Part shown: piece after piece, positions 43,501 to 55,609 of the stretch
Layout of the letters: each line of letters begins with the position of its first letter
Position numbering within the stretch: the first letter of the stretch is position 1
Assembly (NCBI RefSeq): GCF_016086655.4
Contig: NC_052141.2
Location: 8,990,001-9,054,000, forward strand
DNA length: 64,000 bases
Direction: 5' to 3'
Source: Lepeophtheirus salmonis
Taxonomy: Eukaryota; Arthropoda; Copepoda; Siphonostomatoida; Caligidae
Notes under the pieces: model-generated
Seen by the model: the letters and a program-made list of their open reading frames with translations, nothing else
Database searches by the model: none
What the model was told of the DNA's origin: nothing
Made by a program: the position numbers and the translations under genes

Positions 43501-44190
43501 CGGATATATATAAATATATAGATTTGTACTACATTTTGATCGTGACATTCTATAAACGATTAGCTACATATGTATTATTGATTCTTTTCGAATTGACTTG
43601 GATAACAGCTATATATTTTTTAAAGGAGTATAATAATAAATATTGTTTAATGAGATGATTATTAATATTAAAGTATCGTATTTGATGAATCTTCAAGGAG
43701 AAGACAGGATGGAAAACTCCTCCTTCATCGAATTACAACGCAAATGAATATTTTTTTTAACTACCTTCCTACGTAATACTTATAGTATTTAACCTCTTAC
43801 CTACACAGCCTAATAGGCAAGTAATGGATGTAAAAAAAAAACCCGTGTCTAATTATTATTTGAAATAAAATTCTGTTAAATATTGTTATAGCTATTATAA
43901 TACATATATAATTAAGTTTCTTATTTGTTTATTTGATTCACACAACCTCTCTCCTCTCTTTATTTTGACACCTTTTATGAATCATATTTCTCTTACAACA
44001 ACTTACATGTGTACCTCCAACTGTCAAGTCCATCGCAATAAAGATTATATATGACAATAAATAGTCCTTACTTAATGTGTATTTAAATGAAAGAGAAATA
44101 AACAAACATGGCCGCCGAACAAATACCTTCTAATACATAGTGTATTGTGTCCATTTTTGAAATCCAAGCGAAATAGGGATTATTTACACA
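43500..44190. other. AT-rich stretch, nothing recognised
   Basis: No gene or element end. ACATGGCCGCCGAACAAATA at ~44110 is locally GC-rich but isolated. Confidence 0.35.
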
Positions 44191-44194
44191 TCTT

Positions 44195-44290
44195 TACCTT
44201 GATTGCGTCACGCAACCCTTCCTCCAAAAAGAAACATAAAAAATGCCCTAAATCATCTGGCAGTCAGCTAAATCAGTCAACTTTACCAAA
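44195..44290 (-). repeat. Family R fragment, reverse
   Basis: GATTGCGTCACGCAACCCTT, CCTCCAAAAAGAAAC and AAAATGCCCTAAATCATCTG are reverse family R blocks. Confidence 0.6.
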
Positions 44291-45230
44291 TTCTATTTTT
44301 ACGTAAAGTACTCTCATAAAATCATAAGTCTTATTATTATTAAAATTCTAGAAAGTATTTTATTCGATACTGCATCATAATATTGCTGAATAATATTTTA
44401 TTAAAAGTGTAGCTATACTTTTGTATTTCTATATGACAGCATAAAATTTCCTCAGAGAAATAATGAGATAGTCAATACAAATACAACGAAGGATCAACAA
44501 GGAATTGTATTCCTGTCCTTCTGGAAACGGAGCATAATTATAGTATAACTTATTACTTTGTTTATTTATCAAAAAGAATAAATTATGAAACATACCATGA
44601 CGTATCAAGTCGGAGGAGGGAATTATCAGCTGACAAGAAAATAAATAGAGGTTTTTTGTGTTAACAACGGTGTGAGTATCGCAGTAAAACTCAATGGGAT
44701 TTTAAACAGTAATTATGACTACAAACATTATAAAATGTCAAAAATCCGAGCTAAGTTTATATCAGTAGAAAAAAAGGTATTACATTTTTTTTATATAAAA
44801 GACAAATTGAAAAAAAAAAAAAAAAAGTTTCGAACATTTTGACATTTAACCAAGATGAATCTTTATTTATTGCTATTATTATAAAAATTTCTCAAAAGCG
44901 GGAGCCTTTGGCTCCTATGTTTCCGGTGTTACATATCAGATTCTAATACAAAAGAATATAATATGAATAGGATTCTACGTGGTGTACCCATTTTGTTTGT
45001 AAGGATGGATTCCGAAATTCATTTCCACGTTTCATTAGGTAGTATTCAGTACATGACTCTAGTTGTTTGAATATAGGTTTTTATATGCTTAGAAATAAAG
45101 GTGAACTGCTTCAGGTGAGGTGTTTATTTATTTATTTGCAAATGTAATAAGTTTGAGGCTTTCCTATAGAAGGCCAGTCTGATAGAAATCCATGAATACA
45201 ATGTGTATAAAAAATATGTTCAATATAAAA
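44290..45230. other. AT-rich stretch, nothing recognised
   Basis: No open frame, element end or RNA gene supported. Confidence 0.35.
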
Positions 45231-45234
45231 GTGT

Positions 45235-45560
45235 TGGATTTCGGTCTGAAACGGTCGAGACCGGTATCTTTATTAATTAAGGAAACTCATTTGGTCCTTG
45301 AAAAAAGCTCGTTCTCAAAGAAAATGGATGAATCTCATTTAAAATGTCTTTGATGGATTATTGATGGCGTCAGTTGTGTTTCAAACTGGTGAACATTGAC
45401 CCACAATAACGTCATTCGATGTTAAATGTGGACGAAAAAATCAATCCAATATTTGAAAACGATTTTATTTTGGTCAATATTCGCGGTCTGAACGGAAATA
45501 TAGTTTAGAAATATGCGGTTTTTTTTTTTTACCTACTAGACATAAATATAGTGGGGAAAC
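45235..45560. repeat. Family G fragment
   Basis: GATTTCGGTCTGAAACGGTC, AAAGCTCGTTCTCAAAG and TTTCAAACTGGTGAACATTG with CACAATAACGTCAT match the blocks near 57930-58000. Confidence 0.6.
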
Positions 45561-45609
45561 AAGGGATCAAAGGTAGCGTGGTTCTTTTACTACATTTCAT
45601 ATAAGTCCA

Positions 45610-46060
45610 TACTCTTCATAGTCATGATGTAAAAGATATATTTGGCCAGTTTACACATAAACCAGCAAGAATTGTTCTTCAGAAACTTGTTTCTGGATTA
45701 CGGTTGTTTCTTTGACAAGTAATAGTCCATTTCTATCAACAAATAAGTCTTTTAATCCTTTGGATGTGCCGTAAATTGCACTTAAGCCCACAAAAATAAT
45801 CTTTGAAATAAAGGAATGAACAATTGATAGATTTTAAGAATAAAATGGGCCATATCGGATCCCATATAAGTCTTTTAAATCAAAGAAAGATTCTAAAGTG
45901 TCGGTAAAATTCTTGGGTATCTTATTTCACTCCAGTAATTTAAATACTTGTATATGAAATAAAAAATATATTGGGATTTAGTCCTTTTTTTGATTTTTGT
46001 TCAAGATTGTTTTTATGTTGACACTCCTCATATATCTGTCCTACTTTAAAGCGTTTTTAT
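45610..46060 (+). repeat. Family L unit
   Basis: TTTAATCCTTTGGATGTGCC, AAATCAAAGAAAGATTCTAA, TTCTTGGGTATCTTATTTC, TTTTTGTTCAAGATTGTTTT and TATGTTGACACTCCTC, in family order. Confidence 0.72.
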
Positions 46061-46539
46061 TTTATGTCATCACTCTTGAAGTCGACCATCTTTTTTGAAG
46101 AGGCGTTAACTATCAAAAACTCGGATCCGTTTTGATTAAAGAACATGGTGAATTAATTATTTATCAATCAAAATCTCTTTGTTTGTTAAACTTTTTATAT
46201 TAATTGTACTTCTGACATTAAAGTGTATTTATGATAAGTTGAAAACAATACCCAATACATTTTATAGGGACTTTTATGAGCTGATTTCATTAAAATACAG
46301 CTGCTTTTCTGCCCTATCAAATTGAACCCTTTCTGTTTTACAAATATCTAAGAATTAAAATCATTAGATATTTTTTCCTTTAGATAATTTTGAGAAACTT
46401 GTTCATTTTATTTAATAACACACTATACCAACAACTTTGCCTCCAACATGGCTTATCAAGCCATCCGTAACCTCAATGAAAACAATTTATGCTTCCAAAA
46501 TAAATCAATGTATTTCCTAGTAGTTATTTAAAAGAGCCA

Positions 46540-46780
46540 AAGGTTGTGTGATTATTTCACAGTATTTCGTCATAATTATAATCATGTCATATTTTTACTT
46601 TTAATGTATCATGCAACCTTTCTTCTGAAAAGAAATAGAAAAAATGCCCTAAAATAAGTTTGTAGTTGGCCAATTCTTCCCAACAGTTGAACAGTTTTCT
46701 GATGTCTGATTAGCTGAAGAGAAGAAGAAACGTCGACAGTTGACATATATTTTTGTGTTAGCGGTGTAACACTTTGGTAT
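46540..46780 (-). repeat. Family R unit, reverse
   Basis: AACCTTTCTTCTGAAAAGAA, AAATGCCCTAAAATAAG, AAGAAACGTCGACAGTTGAC and TTTTTGTGTTAGCGGTG are reverse family R blocks in order. Confidence 0.65.
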
Positions 46781-46915
46781 TTGTCTCTTAAAAGTATAAA
46801 TCTGGCAAATTATATACTTGCTATTATATGCTATTTTAACATACCTGTGTTTATATTTAATTTAAATCTGAACATATACTGAAAATGCACATGAATTATG
46901 ATATGATATACGAAT

Positions 46916-47398
46916 GTGGTCTGAAAAGTTTCCTACCTAACCAAGATACTAGACATTTTTTCTAAATTTTTATTTTTATATAGCCACCTTATAACTTTAC
47001 ACACTTCTTCCAAGGATGTTCCCATCTCTGTAATACTTCTAAATAGTACTTGGCGTTTTTATCTCCAAAATAATTGTTTAGGGGACGCTTTTTGTTATAG
47101 GTTCAATTAGTCCGAGTTAGATTTACTTAGACACATCAAAATTTAACTCGACAAGCTTTTATACGTCTGCTATTGTTTGAATCTATTTGAAGGTTAAAAT
47201 TTAAAAAAAAAAGCTCAATAACAGTTCCTTAAACGATTCATATCAACTCACTCAAACGCCTGTTTCATAACATCTCCGAGTCACAAATGACTGAAATTTT
47301 GGGGATTAACTGTCAACAAACATTTGATAGACATGACTAGCATTTATTTATTAGTGGTGCCATCTTCACGTTGAGGTCGGAAATTTTTCATATTCCCC
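46916..47398. mobile_element. GTGGTCTGAAAAG-ended MITE, second copy (right end decayed)
   Basis: GTGGTCTGAAAAGTTTCC at 46916 is identical to the end at 33216. Interior blocks (CACACTTCTTCCAAGGATGT, CCCATCTCTGTAA, CCGAGTTAGATTTACTT) match. The right end, GAGGTCGGAAATTTTTCATA, is diverged. Confidence 0.8.
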
Positions 47399-47529
47399 CC
47401 TTTCATAACAGACCAATCAGACAAACAAACCGAAACATTGAACATTGAAACGTTATACCTTCAGACAACTACAATATCTCATAAAAATGACTACATGATT
47501 ATTTCTTATATCAAAAAAGATGAATATGA

Positions 47530-47680
47530 TATACACAGGGTGCACTATATCCAGTGCACCCTGTATACACGCTCTATGCTGCATGTAAAATACCTGCTAT
47601 ATTTAATTAATTCTACTAAATGGTTATTTCTTAGATCAAAATATGTTTCTGATATACATCAGGGAGCACTATATATATAG
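47530..47680. repeat. CAGGGTGCACTA dispersed repeat with an 11-bp palindrome
   Basis: CAGGGTGCACT and AGTGCACCCTG (about 47537-47564) are perfect inverted arms. Following blocks match 36880 and 56635. The plus-strand 80-codon frame runs through the repeat and is not a gene. Confidence 0.65.
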
Positions 47681-47924
47681 CAATCGGCGGCTTATTTTTA
47701 TATATACATACAGACAGAAAAAATGTTGTATAGGTATAATATTAATATATGTGTGCACGTAAGTTTTTTTTCAGATATGATTAGGATATATATTATTATC
47801 ATATATTTTAGATTATTTACATCATTATATAAGATGATATGATTCCGTTATCGAATGTCTACATCCTCACTGTACACTAACAAGTATGCAGTGTGAAATA
47901 AATACTGTACTTTTTGTCTCTTGG

Positions 47925-48175
47925 AGATTGAAAATTCATTTAGTCAAGTTGTTGTTAGGCGAGCTAATTCGGCAAGTTGTCTTCACTCCCCTTTTGAGAT
48001 TTTTGTGACCGGGAGTAGAGTGTTGCTAAAAAACATTATTGCCCTTGGCGTAGTTGGTCTTCAATTAGAGAAGGGCAACTGTGTCAATGACCTACAAGTA
48101 CTCCTCTACCAATTCCAGACTTCCTCTAAAGGCTTTTGTTGTCGTCCATCCGCTCATAAATCTTCGTAATAATAA
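47925..48175 (-). pseudogene. Tc1/mariner-type transposase internal fragment
   Basis: On the minus strand: SGWTTTKAFRGSLELVEEYL, a stop, VIDTVALL, a stop, LKTNYAKGNNVF, a stop, QHSTPGHKNLKRGVK. This parallels the LPWLKTNYPEGN and TQDGTPSHT segment of the remnant at 13958-14921 and the usual FQQDGAPxH core, where the catalytic Asp has become His. Only this ~80-residue piece survives. The open 82-codon plus-strand frame is antisense to it. Confidence 0.62.
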
Positions 48176-48190
48176 CCTTGATAACCTTGT

Positions 48191-48339
48191 CAGGGATGTC
48201 CGCAGACTAATATATATATTTTGTTTTGGGGGGAATTTTTAGAATTTTTTTTTATTTAATTTGAAAAGAAAATTAAATTTCAAATATTAAGGTTCTTGTA
48301 AAAAAATCAAAACATTTTTATTGGGGAGATACAACCCTG
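48191..48339. repeat. GGGGCG-ended repeat, short left-end copy
   Basis: CAGGGATGTCCGCAGACTAA, then ATATTTTGTTTTGGGGGGAA, with a truncated body. Confidence 0.55.
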
Positions 48340-48985
48340 CTTAAAGTAAAAATAGATATCTCGTCATAACTCATAACTACCTTAAGAAGCGTGGATACAA
48401 GATTTCTTTTAGCCTTCATCTCAGCTCTCCTTGATCTGATGAAGAAATTTATTTTACTAGAATTGCTTGTTTTTATTACTTTAACAGTTGACATTCTACT
48501 AAAAAATCGGTCAACAAATTCATTAAGCTTATGAAATCTATTCAAAGTTTCATTCAGGATTGGACACGCTGTAAATATATGTTCTATGAACAGTACATAG
48601 GCATATAATTTATGTATATTTAATATTTAAAGGTCAAGGAATAAAAGGTTGTGTGATGGGGAATTTCATAATCATTTGACCATCATTGTTTTTCTACGAA
48701 CAATACTTTTTTTTAATAAAAGTATACATAATTAAGAAAAGTTAAAATATATAATAAAGAATGATCACGGAATGCCTTGACCTACACCAACAGATAGCAA
48801 ACATGATATTTTACTCGTATTTTAATTAAATGGACATATATTTCTTACCTTCCTTTTGACTTCTTCTCTCTGTGTAATCTTCATATGAGTGAGAATGTCA
48901 TTTTATTAATGAAAAACGAAGTTTATATATTAGAAACAAAAAAACGGTTGTTGCGTGTACTTTTTCTTCCTTTTGGTTCATTATT
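48340..48985. other. AT-rich stretch, nothing recognised
   Basis: The minus-strand 75-codon frame at 48318-48545 (Lys/Arg/Ser-rich) has no recognisable family and no splice signals. Confidence 0.35.
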
Positions 48986-48989
48986 TATG

Positions 48990-49180
48990 GTCACTAAAAC
49001 CGGGTTTCCGGGAATTGTCAGGGACATTAAGAAAAAAAAATGAATTCAGAAATATTTTGCTTTTCTTAAAAGGAGATTAGGGGTTTAGAGAAAAAATATG
49101 TTCAAGTTAAACTGTCATTTGCTCATCTTTCAAATTATTCTCAAAAATCCTTTGTCTTATTCTCTCTTCCCTAAATCTTA
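48990..49180 (+). repeat. Dispersed repeat shared with 11.6-11.76 kb
   Basis: AGTTAAACTGTCATTTGCTC and AATCCTTTGTCTTATTCTC match the earlier copy, with the same preceding A-rich block. Confidence 0.65.
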
Positions 49181-49192
49181 TAATTAGTGATG

Positions 49193-49720
49193 GGATGATA
49201 AAAATAACATAAAAACCCGGTTAAAATGCAATTCCAAAAAAAAAAAAACGATTCTGCTACGATTCTACTAAAAATTCGGGATGCCGATTCTTGTAAATTT
49301 TAAATAGTAGTTAAAAAATGCAATTTTGCTATTAAAGGCGTCCACAAGATTATATTTTGCTTGGAAGGGACTTGGTTTTTTAGATTTAAAAAAAAAAATG
49401 TTTAATATAATTTTTTTGGTAAAAATTCCAAAAATACACAGCTGTTTAAAAAAAAAAAAATTCAAAATTAAATTTCTAATATGTAATTTAAAAATAAAAA
49501 GAATTCAAATATTAAATTTTTTCAAAAAAAATTTCAAAAATATATGGTTATTCACATAAAATTTAATTTTTTGGAAAAAAATTGAAAAGTTAAATTAAAT
49601 TTTATATATTACATTTTTAGAAAAAAAAATACAAATATCAAATACAAATATCACATTTTTAGAAAAGAAAAATCAAATATTGATTTTTTTGGGGAAAAAA
49701 AAAAAAAATTAATTATGTAA
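49193..49720. mobile_element. TAGTGATG end joined to a GGGGCG-family copy
   Basis: TTAGTGATGGGATGATAAAA opens the element; CAATTTTGCTATTAAAGGCG leads straight into GGCGTCCACAAGATTATATT (49336). The same junction occurs at 28710-28730. No right-hand TAGTGATG end is seen before the mariner fragment at 49737. Confidence 0.62.
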
Positions 49721-49736
49721 CCATGGGACTTCAAAT

Positions 49737-50140
49737 TGTTCAGAAATTATCTTCCGTGGGCAGCCGAGTGGCTTTCATTTTGTCTGTAAGGATATGGCCA
49801 TTGTAGAAACTTTATGGCTTCATCCACAAGTCAGAGTATATGGCTCTGGAGACTATAGCACGGCTTTCTTGGCACTTTTTAGCAAGAACGTTAATGGGAG
49901 TTGAGCCTTCACGAACCGGATCAGACCTACGAGGAAACAGGGAGTCCGTTTTTTCTCACTTTGGTACTAGTGCACTTTTTCTTACAACATATACTCCGTC
50001 GTAGACTATGCTCTTTTGATATCTAAGTATTTTCTCAAGAAATAGACCGACATGGCTTCCTACTAACTAAACATAACCTGGATACTCACCAGTAGTACCA
50101 TCTCTCGGACTTTGCACGGACTTTTCAAACGACCCTCGTA
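49737..50140 (-). mobile_element. Mariner-type fragment with its terminal repeat
   Basis: GGACTTTGCACGGACTTTTC then AAACGACCCTCGTA ends at 50140; its reverse complement matches the end at 20465. The adjoining 360 bp has more balanced composition but only short broken reading frames, so the transposase is not recoverable. Confidence 0.68.
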
Positions 50141-50499
50141 CTAAAAATGTTTTCCCCAGATTTTCCTATTCAATTTCTATGCATTATCATAGATAAATCA
50201 ATACGCAAAAAAATCCCGAACCTTTTTTTTCTTCAAATTTGCATATTAATTCCTCATTGTTTAAACGGCAACTCCTCCATAACTCTATGGGTTTTCCATT
50301 AATCTAAGGTTAAATTGCCAAAAAATTAAAAAAGAAAAAAATCTTTTAATCTGATATGCTACGAAGAAGCGGATAATTATATACTTTGGTTAATGGGTAA
50401 GTATATACATATGCAATTGAAGAGGTAATTAGGTAGAAAGTTGCAATTTTTATTTGCACATAATGGGTTTAAACCATTTTGGAGAAATGGGGATTTATT

Positions 50500-50670
50500 A
50501 TAGCCCTATCAAATTGATGAATTATATTCATACACTTTTTTTTACCTTCATTAAAGTATATTTTAATTACCTTATAAATACTTTACTTATTACACTCGTA
50601 ACTAAATTCATAATGAGGCCTCCACTTCAGTCCTTCAGTCTCAAATAGCCCTTTATACTTAATGATACTA
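50500..50670 (+). repeat. Direct repeat, copy 1 (partner 51420-51580)
   Basis: ACCTTCATTAAAGTATATTT, TTACTTATTACACTCGTAAC and CTCCACTTCAGTCCTTCAGT correspond to ACCTTCATTAAGGTATTTTA, CTACTAATTACACTGATAAA and CTTCACTTCATTCATTCTGT. Confidence 0.6.
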
Positions 50671-51420
50671 TACCATAGATGCTTAAAACGAAAATAATAA
50701 GTAAAAATTTAAGGTAAATACATCACTAAATAATTTTAAATGTATTTTGTCGAATTTTCTGCTCCTCTATATGAGTTGGTATGTGATATTTGTAGGAAAA
50801 AAACCCCCCCATACAGTTGAGATATTAGAAAAGGAAAAAGGCAGTGCCTCTTTTTTCCTTTTTGGGCATTCCTTAATAGAACAATTTCACCTTACGTCAT
50901 CAATTGCATCATCATTGAAAAAAACACCTTTTTGGGGACTGAAATTTGATATTTTTAATTCATAAAATGGTCAAACTTTCAATAAACCTTGATAAAACTC
51001 AATCTCATGCCTTTATAAATAAAAAAAACTTTACAGCTGTATACTATATTACTTGATGCCAATTATAAAAACTGATATTTGTATATAATCAAAGTAATAT
51101 CCATTGAAAACCCCTAAAAAAATTATATTTTGTACAATTTTTTTTTGTTGATTGATTAGGATTGTTAGAGAAAATTAACTCATTCCATTTTAATAGTTAA
51201 TTCGTATCTACAGCACGGAAATAAGATTATATAACGACGTAATAGCATAATTTTAATACATTTTAGGTTTATATAGATAATAAAACAAGACAGTTGAGCG
51301 ATAATTTATTGTATAGAGGGTAAAGGTTTTAGACCTCTTATTTGCTGGTCCAATTTTGACATGTTCCAATAGTACCCTATTTTCAGTAATATTAATAATA
51401 AAAGGGTTTTATTGTATTAA
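50670..51420. other. AT-rich stretch, nothing recognised
   Basis: The 72-codon frame at 50747 has no recognisable domain and weak composition support. Confidence 0.35.
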
Positions 51421-51580
51421 AAACTTGGTTGTTCTGGCCTACCAAAATGAACCTTCATTAAGGTATTTTAATTACTGTATAAATATTCTACTAATTACAC
51501 TGATAAATAAGTAGATAATGATGCCTTCACTTCATTCATTCTGTCTCAAGTGGTCCATTTAATACACACACATAATGAGT
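51420..51580 (+). repeat. Direct repeat, copy 2 (partner 50500-50670)
   Basis: See the partner entry. Each copy is followed by unrelated AT-rich sequence. Confidence 0.6.
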
Positions 51581-51599
51581 GCTTAATTCAATATTGTGA

Positions 51600-52120
51600 C
51601 GTCACGTGGAAAAACTCTATAGATTGTCGTGGTGTTAACAGCTGGCACTGAAAGAAGAGTTATTTATAATTTTTGATGTATTTAAAAAAATCTTTTAAAA
51701 ATATTGATAAGTGCCATCTTCTCTCATCCTCAGTCAGGCCAATATACTTAAAATTAAGGTATATTAACCATAATGTTTTGTACTGAGCCAGGCAGATATG
51801 ACATAAGGAAGATGAATTTAATTTGTTTCTATTCCTACGTTCCTTCTCCAATATAAAAAATAGTACTTGTTTTAATATTTGTTACGTGTGCTCTTTCTTC
51901 TTCTTTTTTTCATTGTTTAATAGATCGTCGTGGTGTTAACATCCCCCTCTAAAAGAAGAATTCTTGCCTTCCTTGGTTTAAAAAGTGTTTTAAAAATGCA
52001 TAATTAAATATATATGACTTTATATATAATTATAATATTTCCCATGCAGTAATGCTATTTTAAATGTGGAAGTCTCTCCTCTTTATAGTAGCATCAGTTT
52101 ATTAAATTGGTTTTTACGTT
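51600..52120 (+). repeat. Two copies of a TCGTGGTGTTAAC block and a window-start repeat
   Basis: GATTGTCGTGGTGTTAACAG (51624) and GATCGTCGTGGTGTTAACAT (51922) lie ~300 bp apart, each followed by AAAGAAGA. GCAGTAATGCTATTTTAAAT at ~52045 matches GCATTTAATGCTATTTTAAA at position 17. Confidence 0.5.
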
Positions 52121-52435
52121 CAAAGGTGAAGTTATGCATAGCTTAATATTAGTTTGTAGGTTCATTATAGGTGCTTCGTTGGGCACATCATTTGCAAGGC
52201 ATATATCTTTAAAAAACTTAATTCCCAGTAAATCTTCAATATGTTTTCAACTTTTAATTAAATAAATTAAGACGGGTTACGCCATCTATCGTGCGTGTAC
52301 ATGTCTAAGTGATATCGTTGATCTTATGTAGTGCTACACATTTTATTTTTTTCAAACTTTTCAAGAGTAAAATTTAAACAGAAAGTTTTGTGAGGACGAT
52401 TATTTTACAAAATCATCTGAAAATAGTGCATGGCA

Positions 52436-52925
52436 CATTTTTTATTTAATATGTGAGCCCTCAGCTCTAATTATAGACTGAATACAAGGCCTAAATCCAT
52501 TGCATACCTTGACATTGTAGTCAGACTCGAGTTTGTTCCACTACTTTATGATGGAAGTCCAGTCTAAGGACTGGACATTCCTGTGAGGAGTAGCACACAT
52601 CCTCTCCTTCAGACGCTACTAGATAGAGTTGTCTAGGAAGGTTCGCGGCTGGAGATGAGGGCAGTCACATGTTGACGTACAAAAGTACGAAAAGTTGTCT
52701 CTCTGGAAGGTCTGGGTTTTAGCGGGCTGATGACACGGAGCTCCTCCTTGAGGGAAAACAAAGTTGTCCCTGAAGTTTTTTTTGCCCAAAGTAGCACTTT
52801 CTTATCCAGAAGTTAGATGTAACCACCTGCACTGAGCCGCTCTTTTGTCTACACAAAAATGGGAGAACAGAATTTGCATGTACTCTCCACAACATTCCAG
52901 ATCATGGTGGCGGTTAATAAGTCCC
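52436..52925 (-). pseudogene. Tc1/mariner-type transposase remnant with mutated catalytic Asp
   Basis: Minus strand, with shifts: MIWNVVESTCKFCSPIFV, ERLSAGGYI, LLDKKVLLWAKK, then FVFPQGGAPCHQPAKTQTFQ, SIIK-WNKLESDYNVKVCNGF and RPCIQSIIRAEGSHI near 52440. The alignable core FVFQQDGAPCH has become FVFPQGGAPCH, replacing the second catalytic Asp by Gly. The third motif is not readable. Stops interrupt the region between. The N-terminal DNA-binding part is missing. The plus strand has no long frame. Confidence 0.82.
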
Positions 52926-52939
52926 TGGTATTATTACTT

Positions 52940-53230
52940 GCGTGATTCGTCAAAATCTGTCAGTCTTGCCCAGCAGTCCGTAGGATACATCAAATTGAAA
53001 ATTATAGCAAGCTCGATTACGTGATGGTCTAACCTTGTATTTCTATTAACCTTGGGTTATACCATAATGCATGTACGACTGTTGTTTGACTTTCACCAAG
53101 CTTTTAAATAATAACGTCATAGAGTAGGATTGATTGTGCGTTTTTTTGAAATTTGTCTGTCCTGCTCAGCAGTCGGTACTATACATCAAATTAAAAAAAT
53201 TTACAAGATGATCGAATAATCTGGATTTGT
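52940..53230 (+). repeat. Tandem pair of CAGCAGTC blocks (~190 bp apart)
   Basis: CTTGCCCAGCAGTCCGTAGG then ATACATCAAATTGAAAAT (about 52973) and CCTGCTCAGCAGTCGGTACT then ATACATCAAATTAAAAAA (about 53160). CCTTGTATTTCTATTAACCT lies between them. Confidence 0.55.
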
Positions 53231-53284
53231 TTTTTCTTAATACAGGCGTTTCATGTTACTTGAATATCTGTTCATGTTAATGAC

Positions 53285-53435
53285 GGTCAATGTTGACTCC
53301 TTCAAATTCAATTTGAGGCACATCCAAAGAGTTAATAACAATAAATTGACGAATATTCGTCAAAGAATACCAATGTAAATCCACTTTCAATTTTGAATAT
53401 AGTGATTCCATCCTGCTTTTGTATTGACGGGCCAC
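53285..53435 (-). repeat. Family L-like scrap, reverse
   Basis: GAGGCACATCCAAAGAGTTA and TTGTATTGACGGGCCACAAT resemble reversed family L blocks (CTTTGGATGTG...). Weak. Confidence 0.35.
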
Positions 53436-53912
53436 AATTAATAACTGATTTATAAGTGTTTTAATACTCATGTTCATGATTGGGATCTAAATCCCCTCCT
53501 TGGCCAAAATGAATAACATTGATTACTCCCTGTATATTTGTTTACTATTTCTTATCAATTCATCTTTGTTTAATAGATTGTGTAATCTAAATGATCTTGT
53601 AAAGTAATATTGTATAAAAACGGCGTAGCTAAATGTTTACTTACAGACAGACAAGATATCATACTTACTTATATCTTATTTTGATTGTACTCTTCTACCA
53701 GAAAGAGTACAACCTGTCTACATATAAACATACCTTTATAGGCTCTATCATACAAAATAATTCTATTGCGAGACAAATAGTTTTTTTATACACAAATCGT
53801 ATGTCATGATGTTCACATGAAAATGTCCAATGTAAATACGAGGCCAGTCTGTGTGAATTTGGAAACAAGTTTATCAGCTATTCATTATGAATTGAAACCC
53901 AAAGAACATATT

Positions 53913-54819
53913 TTAGTCAATATATCCGCCCTCAGAATTGATGGTGAGCTCCAGATGGTGGCAGAAGCTCCTGCATACCCTCTGGATGTACTCAGCGCAC
54001 ATGGAGGCCCAGGATTTTTTGAAAAAGATCTTCAGATCCCGGGTAATTTTGTGGCATCTCCCCCAGGTCTTGGACTCAACGTGTGTCTAGATGGAATAGT
54101 CTAAGGTTCTGGGCTCTGCCGTAGCCAATATTTATTTGCCAAGAAGTGCATGTTGGCCTGGATTCACTCTTGGGCTTTCTTTGAGGTGGGGTAGGTACTC
54201 CATTTTGTTGGAACACCCAGGGAGAATAGGAAAAATTGCGAACCATGGACTTGATCCATGGGAAAACTTTATTTACCAGAATTTTGATTCATTAGCCTTT
54301 AACCTGTGTGCTATAGGGAACCAGACGGGATTCATGGGTTTTCTATTGGATCCAACCAGGGCCTAACATCATCACTTAAGCAGGGTGTTTGATGGGGGAG
54401 ACATATCGGTGCTCCTCTAATACATCCGCAAATCCATCATTCTGCCTGTTGAAGACAGTGTCAACAATAAAGGGCTTCTCATCGAAAAAGATTACTATGA
54501 GTCCACTGGTTCCCTGTTTCATCCTCCCTTATTGATACCCTGGGCACTGCTGATGGGCACTTGTTCATCTTCCTTGCCATATCAGCGATTGAGGAATTTG
54601 TTTTTTTACATTAAGGCCGACTTTAGACTGTTGATGGACTCGGAGAGTTTCCTGCCTGTGCCTGCAAAGATTGTGTGAGGTCCTCCCCGACCTTGAACCA
54701 CATTTATACATTGTAAATGGTCTTCTTCGAAGGCCATTCGGCTCCCAGATAACCTTCTGGGACAAACCCCCACGGAGGAGCGCTGCGATCTCAATTACCT
54801 TCTTGTAGTGTGTGCTCAT
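53913..54819 (-). pseudogene. Tc1-like transposase, near full span, heavily frameshifted
   Basis: The minus strand starts MSTHYKKVIEIAALLRGGLS at 54819, the same N-terminal class as the element at 8419 (MSNQETKRIKIAALLRAGVP). A recognisable C-terminus SWASMCAEYIQRVCRSF... and INSEGGYID ends at a stop at 53913-53915. Between them, HTH, linker and catalytic segments are present in three frames: the region at about 54500-54450 reads FDEKPFIVDTVFNRQND in one frame (first Asp), and about 54290-54200 has the LASKVLPWIKSMV-like stretch. No frame is open through the core. The plus-strand frames at 53817 and 54136 are antisense. Confidence 0.85.
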
Positions 54820-54959
54820 GGTGGCGACAAGGACAATGGTATCTTTGTAATCGACAGTTAATTATGTGTTGTACAACATTGCTTTATGGAGCATTGTAAA
54901 AAATGACTCCTAACTTTGAATTTGGTAACTGGTTGGAGAGAAAATTGTGTTTGAAAAAA

Positions 54960-55390
54960 AATGAAATAAGTATACTTAGCTTAGCTTAGACTCATATATA
55001 AGTCATTCCATGGAAAATTTACACAAATACTTTTTTCATCCGATTCGAATAACTTTTGTTATGTAAAATACACTAATATTTGGAAACTCAAAAAATAAAT
55101 CTTAGATCTGTAACTTAATTCAGCTTTGATTTAGGAGCTCTTTTTCATGATGAGTTTGATCTAAAAGTGTCGTGAAGACCTTTGCATTGCATTTGTGGTG
55201 AATCCAATCATCATTTTAATTCCTCTTATTCATCCTCATTAAGGGATGGAGTAAGGGACATCGGAAAGTATTCATGGTCTTCGAACGAGTAACTTTTTCC
55301 AACATTTCCGAGTAGGAACAATTCCTACCTAAACCCTTGTTACTACTAAATACGGAGTAAAGTTTCTGTTTTTATACAGCTGATATAATT
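54960..55390. other. AT-rich stretch, nothing recognised
   Basis: No gene, RNA or element end supported. Confidence 0.35.
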
Positions 55391-55394
55391 TTCT

Positions 55395-55600
55395 TTTTTT
55401 TGGGTGGGGGGCTTTGGAATAAATAAAAAATCCCAAATTAAATTTTGTTAGAAAAAATTTCAAAAACTATATTTCAAATTTTTAACAATGTACATCTATT
55501 TACAAAAATTTCAAATATTAAATTTTCTATTAAAAAGCAAAAATTCATTAATTTGTGGGGGGCTACAGCCCCTCCATTCCGCCCCCTGCGGACGGCTCTA
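55395..55600. repeat. GGGGCG-ended repeat, short copy
   Basis: TGGGTGGGGGGCTTTGGAAT near the left; GGGGGGCTACAGCCCCTCCA then TTCCGCCCCCTGCGGACGGC at the right (to about 55597). The right terminus has lost the final CCCC. Confidence 0.65.
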
Positions 55601-55609
55601 CAGCTAAGT

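Noticed and set aside
47921..48169. 82-codon plus-strand open frame that looked like a gene
   Set aside because: It is antisense to a minus-strand transposase fragment (LKTNYAKGNNVF), which explains the balanced composition.
53817..54366. Two plus-strand frames of 95 and 76 codons
   Set aside because: Both are antisense readings of the transposase remnant at 53913-54819.
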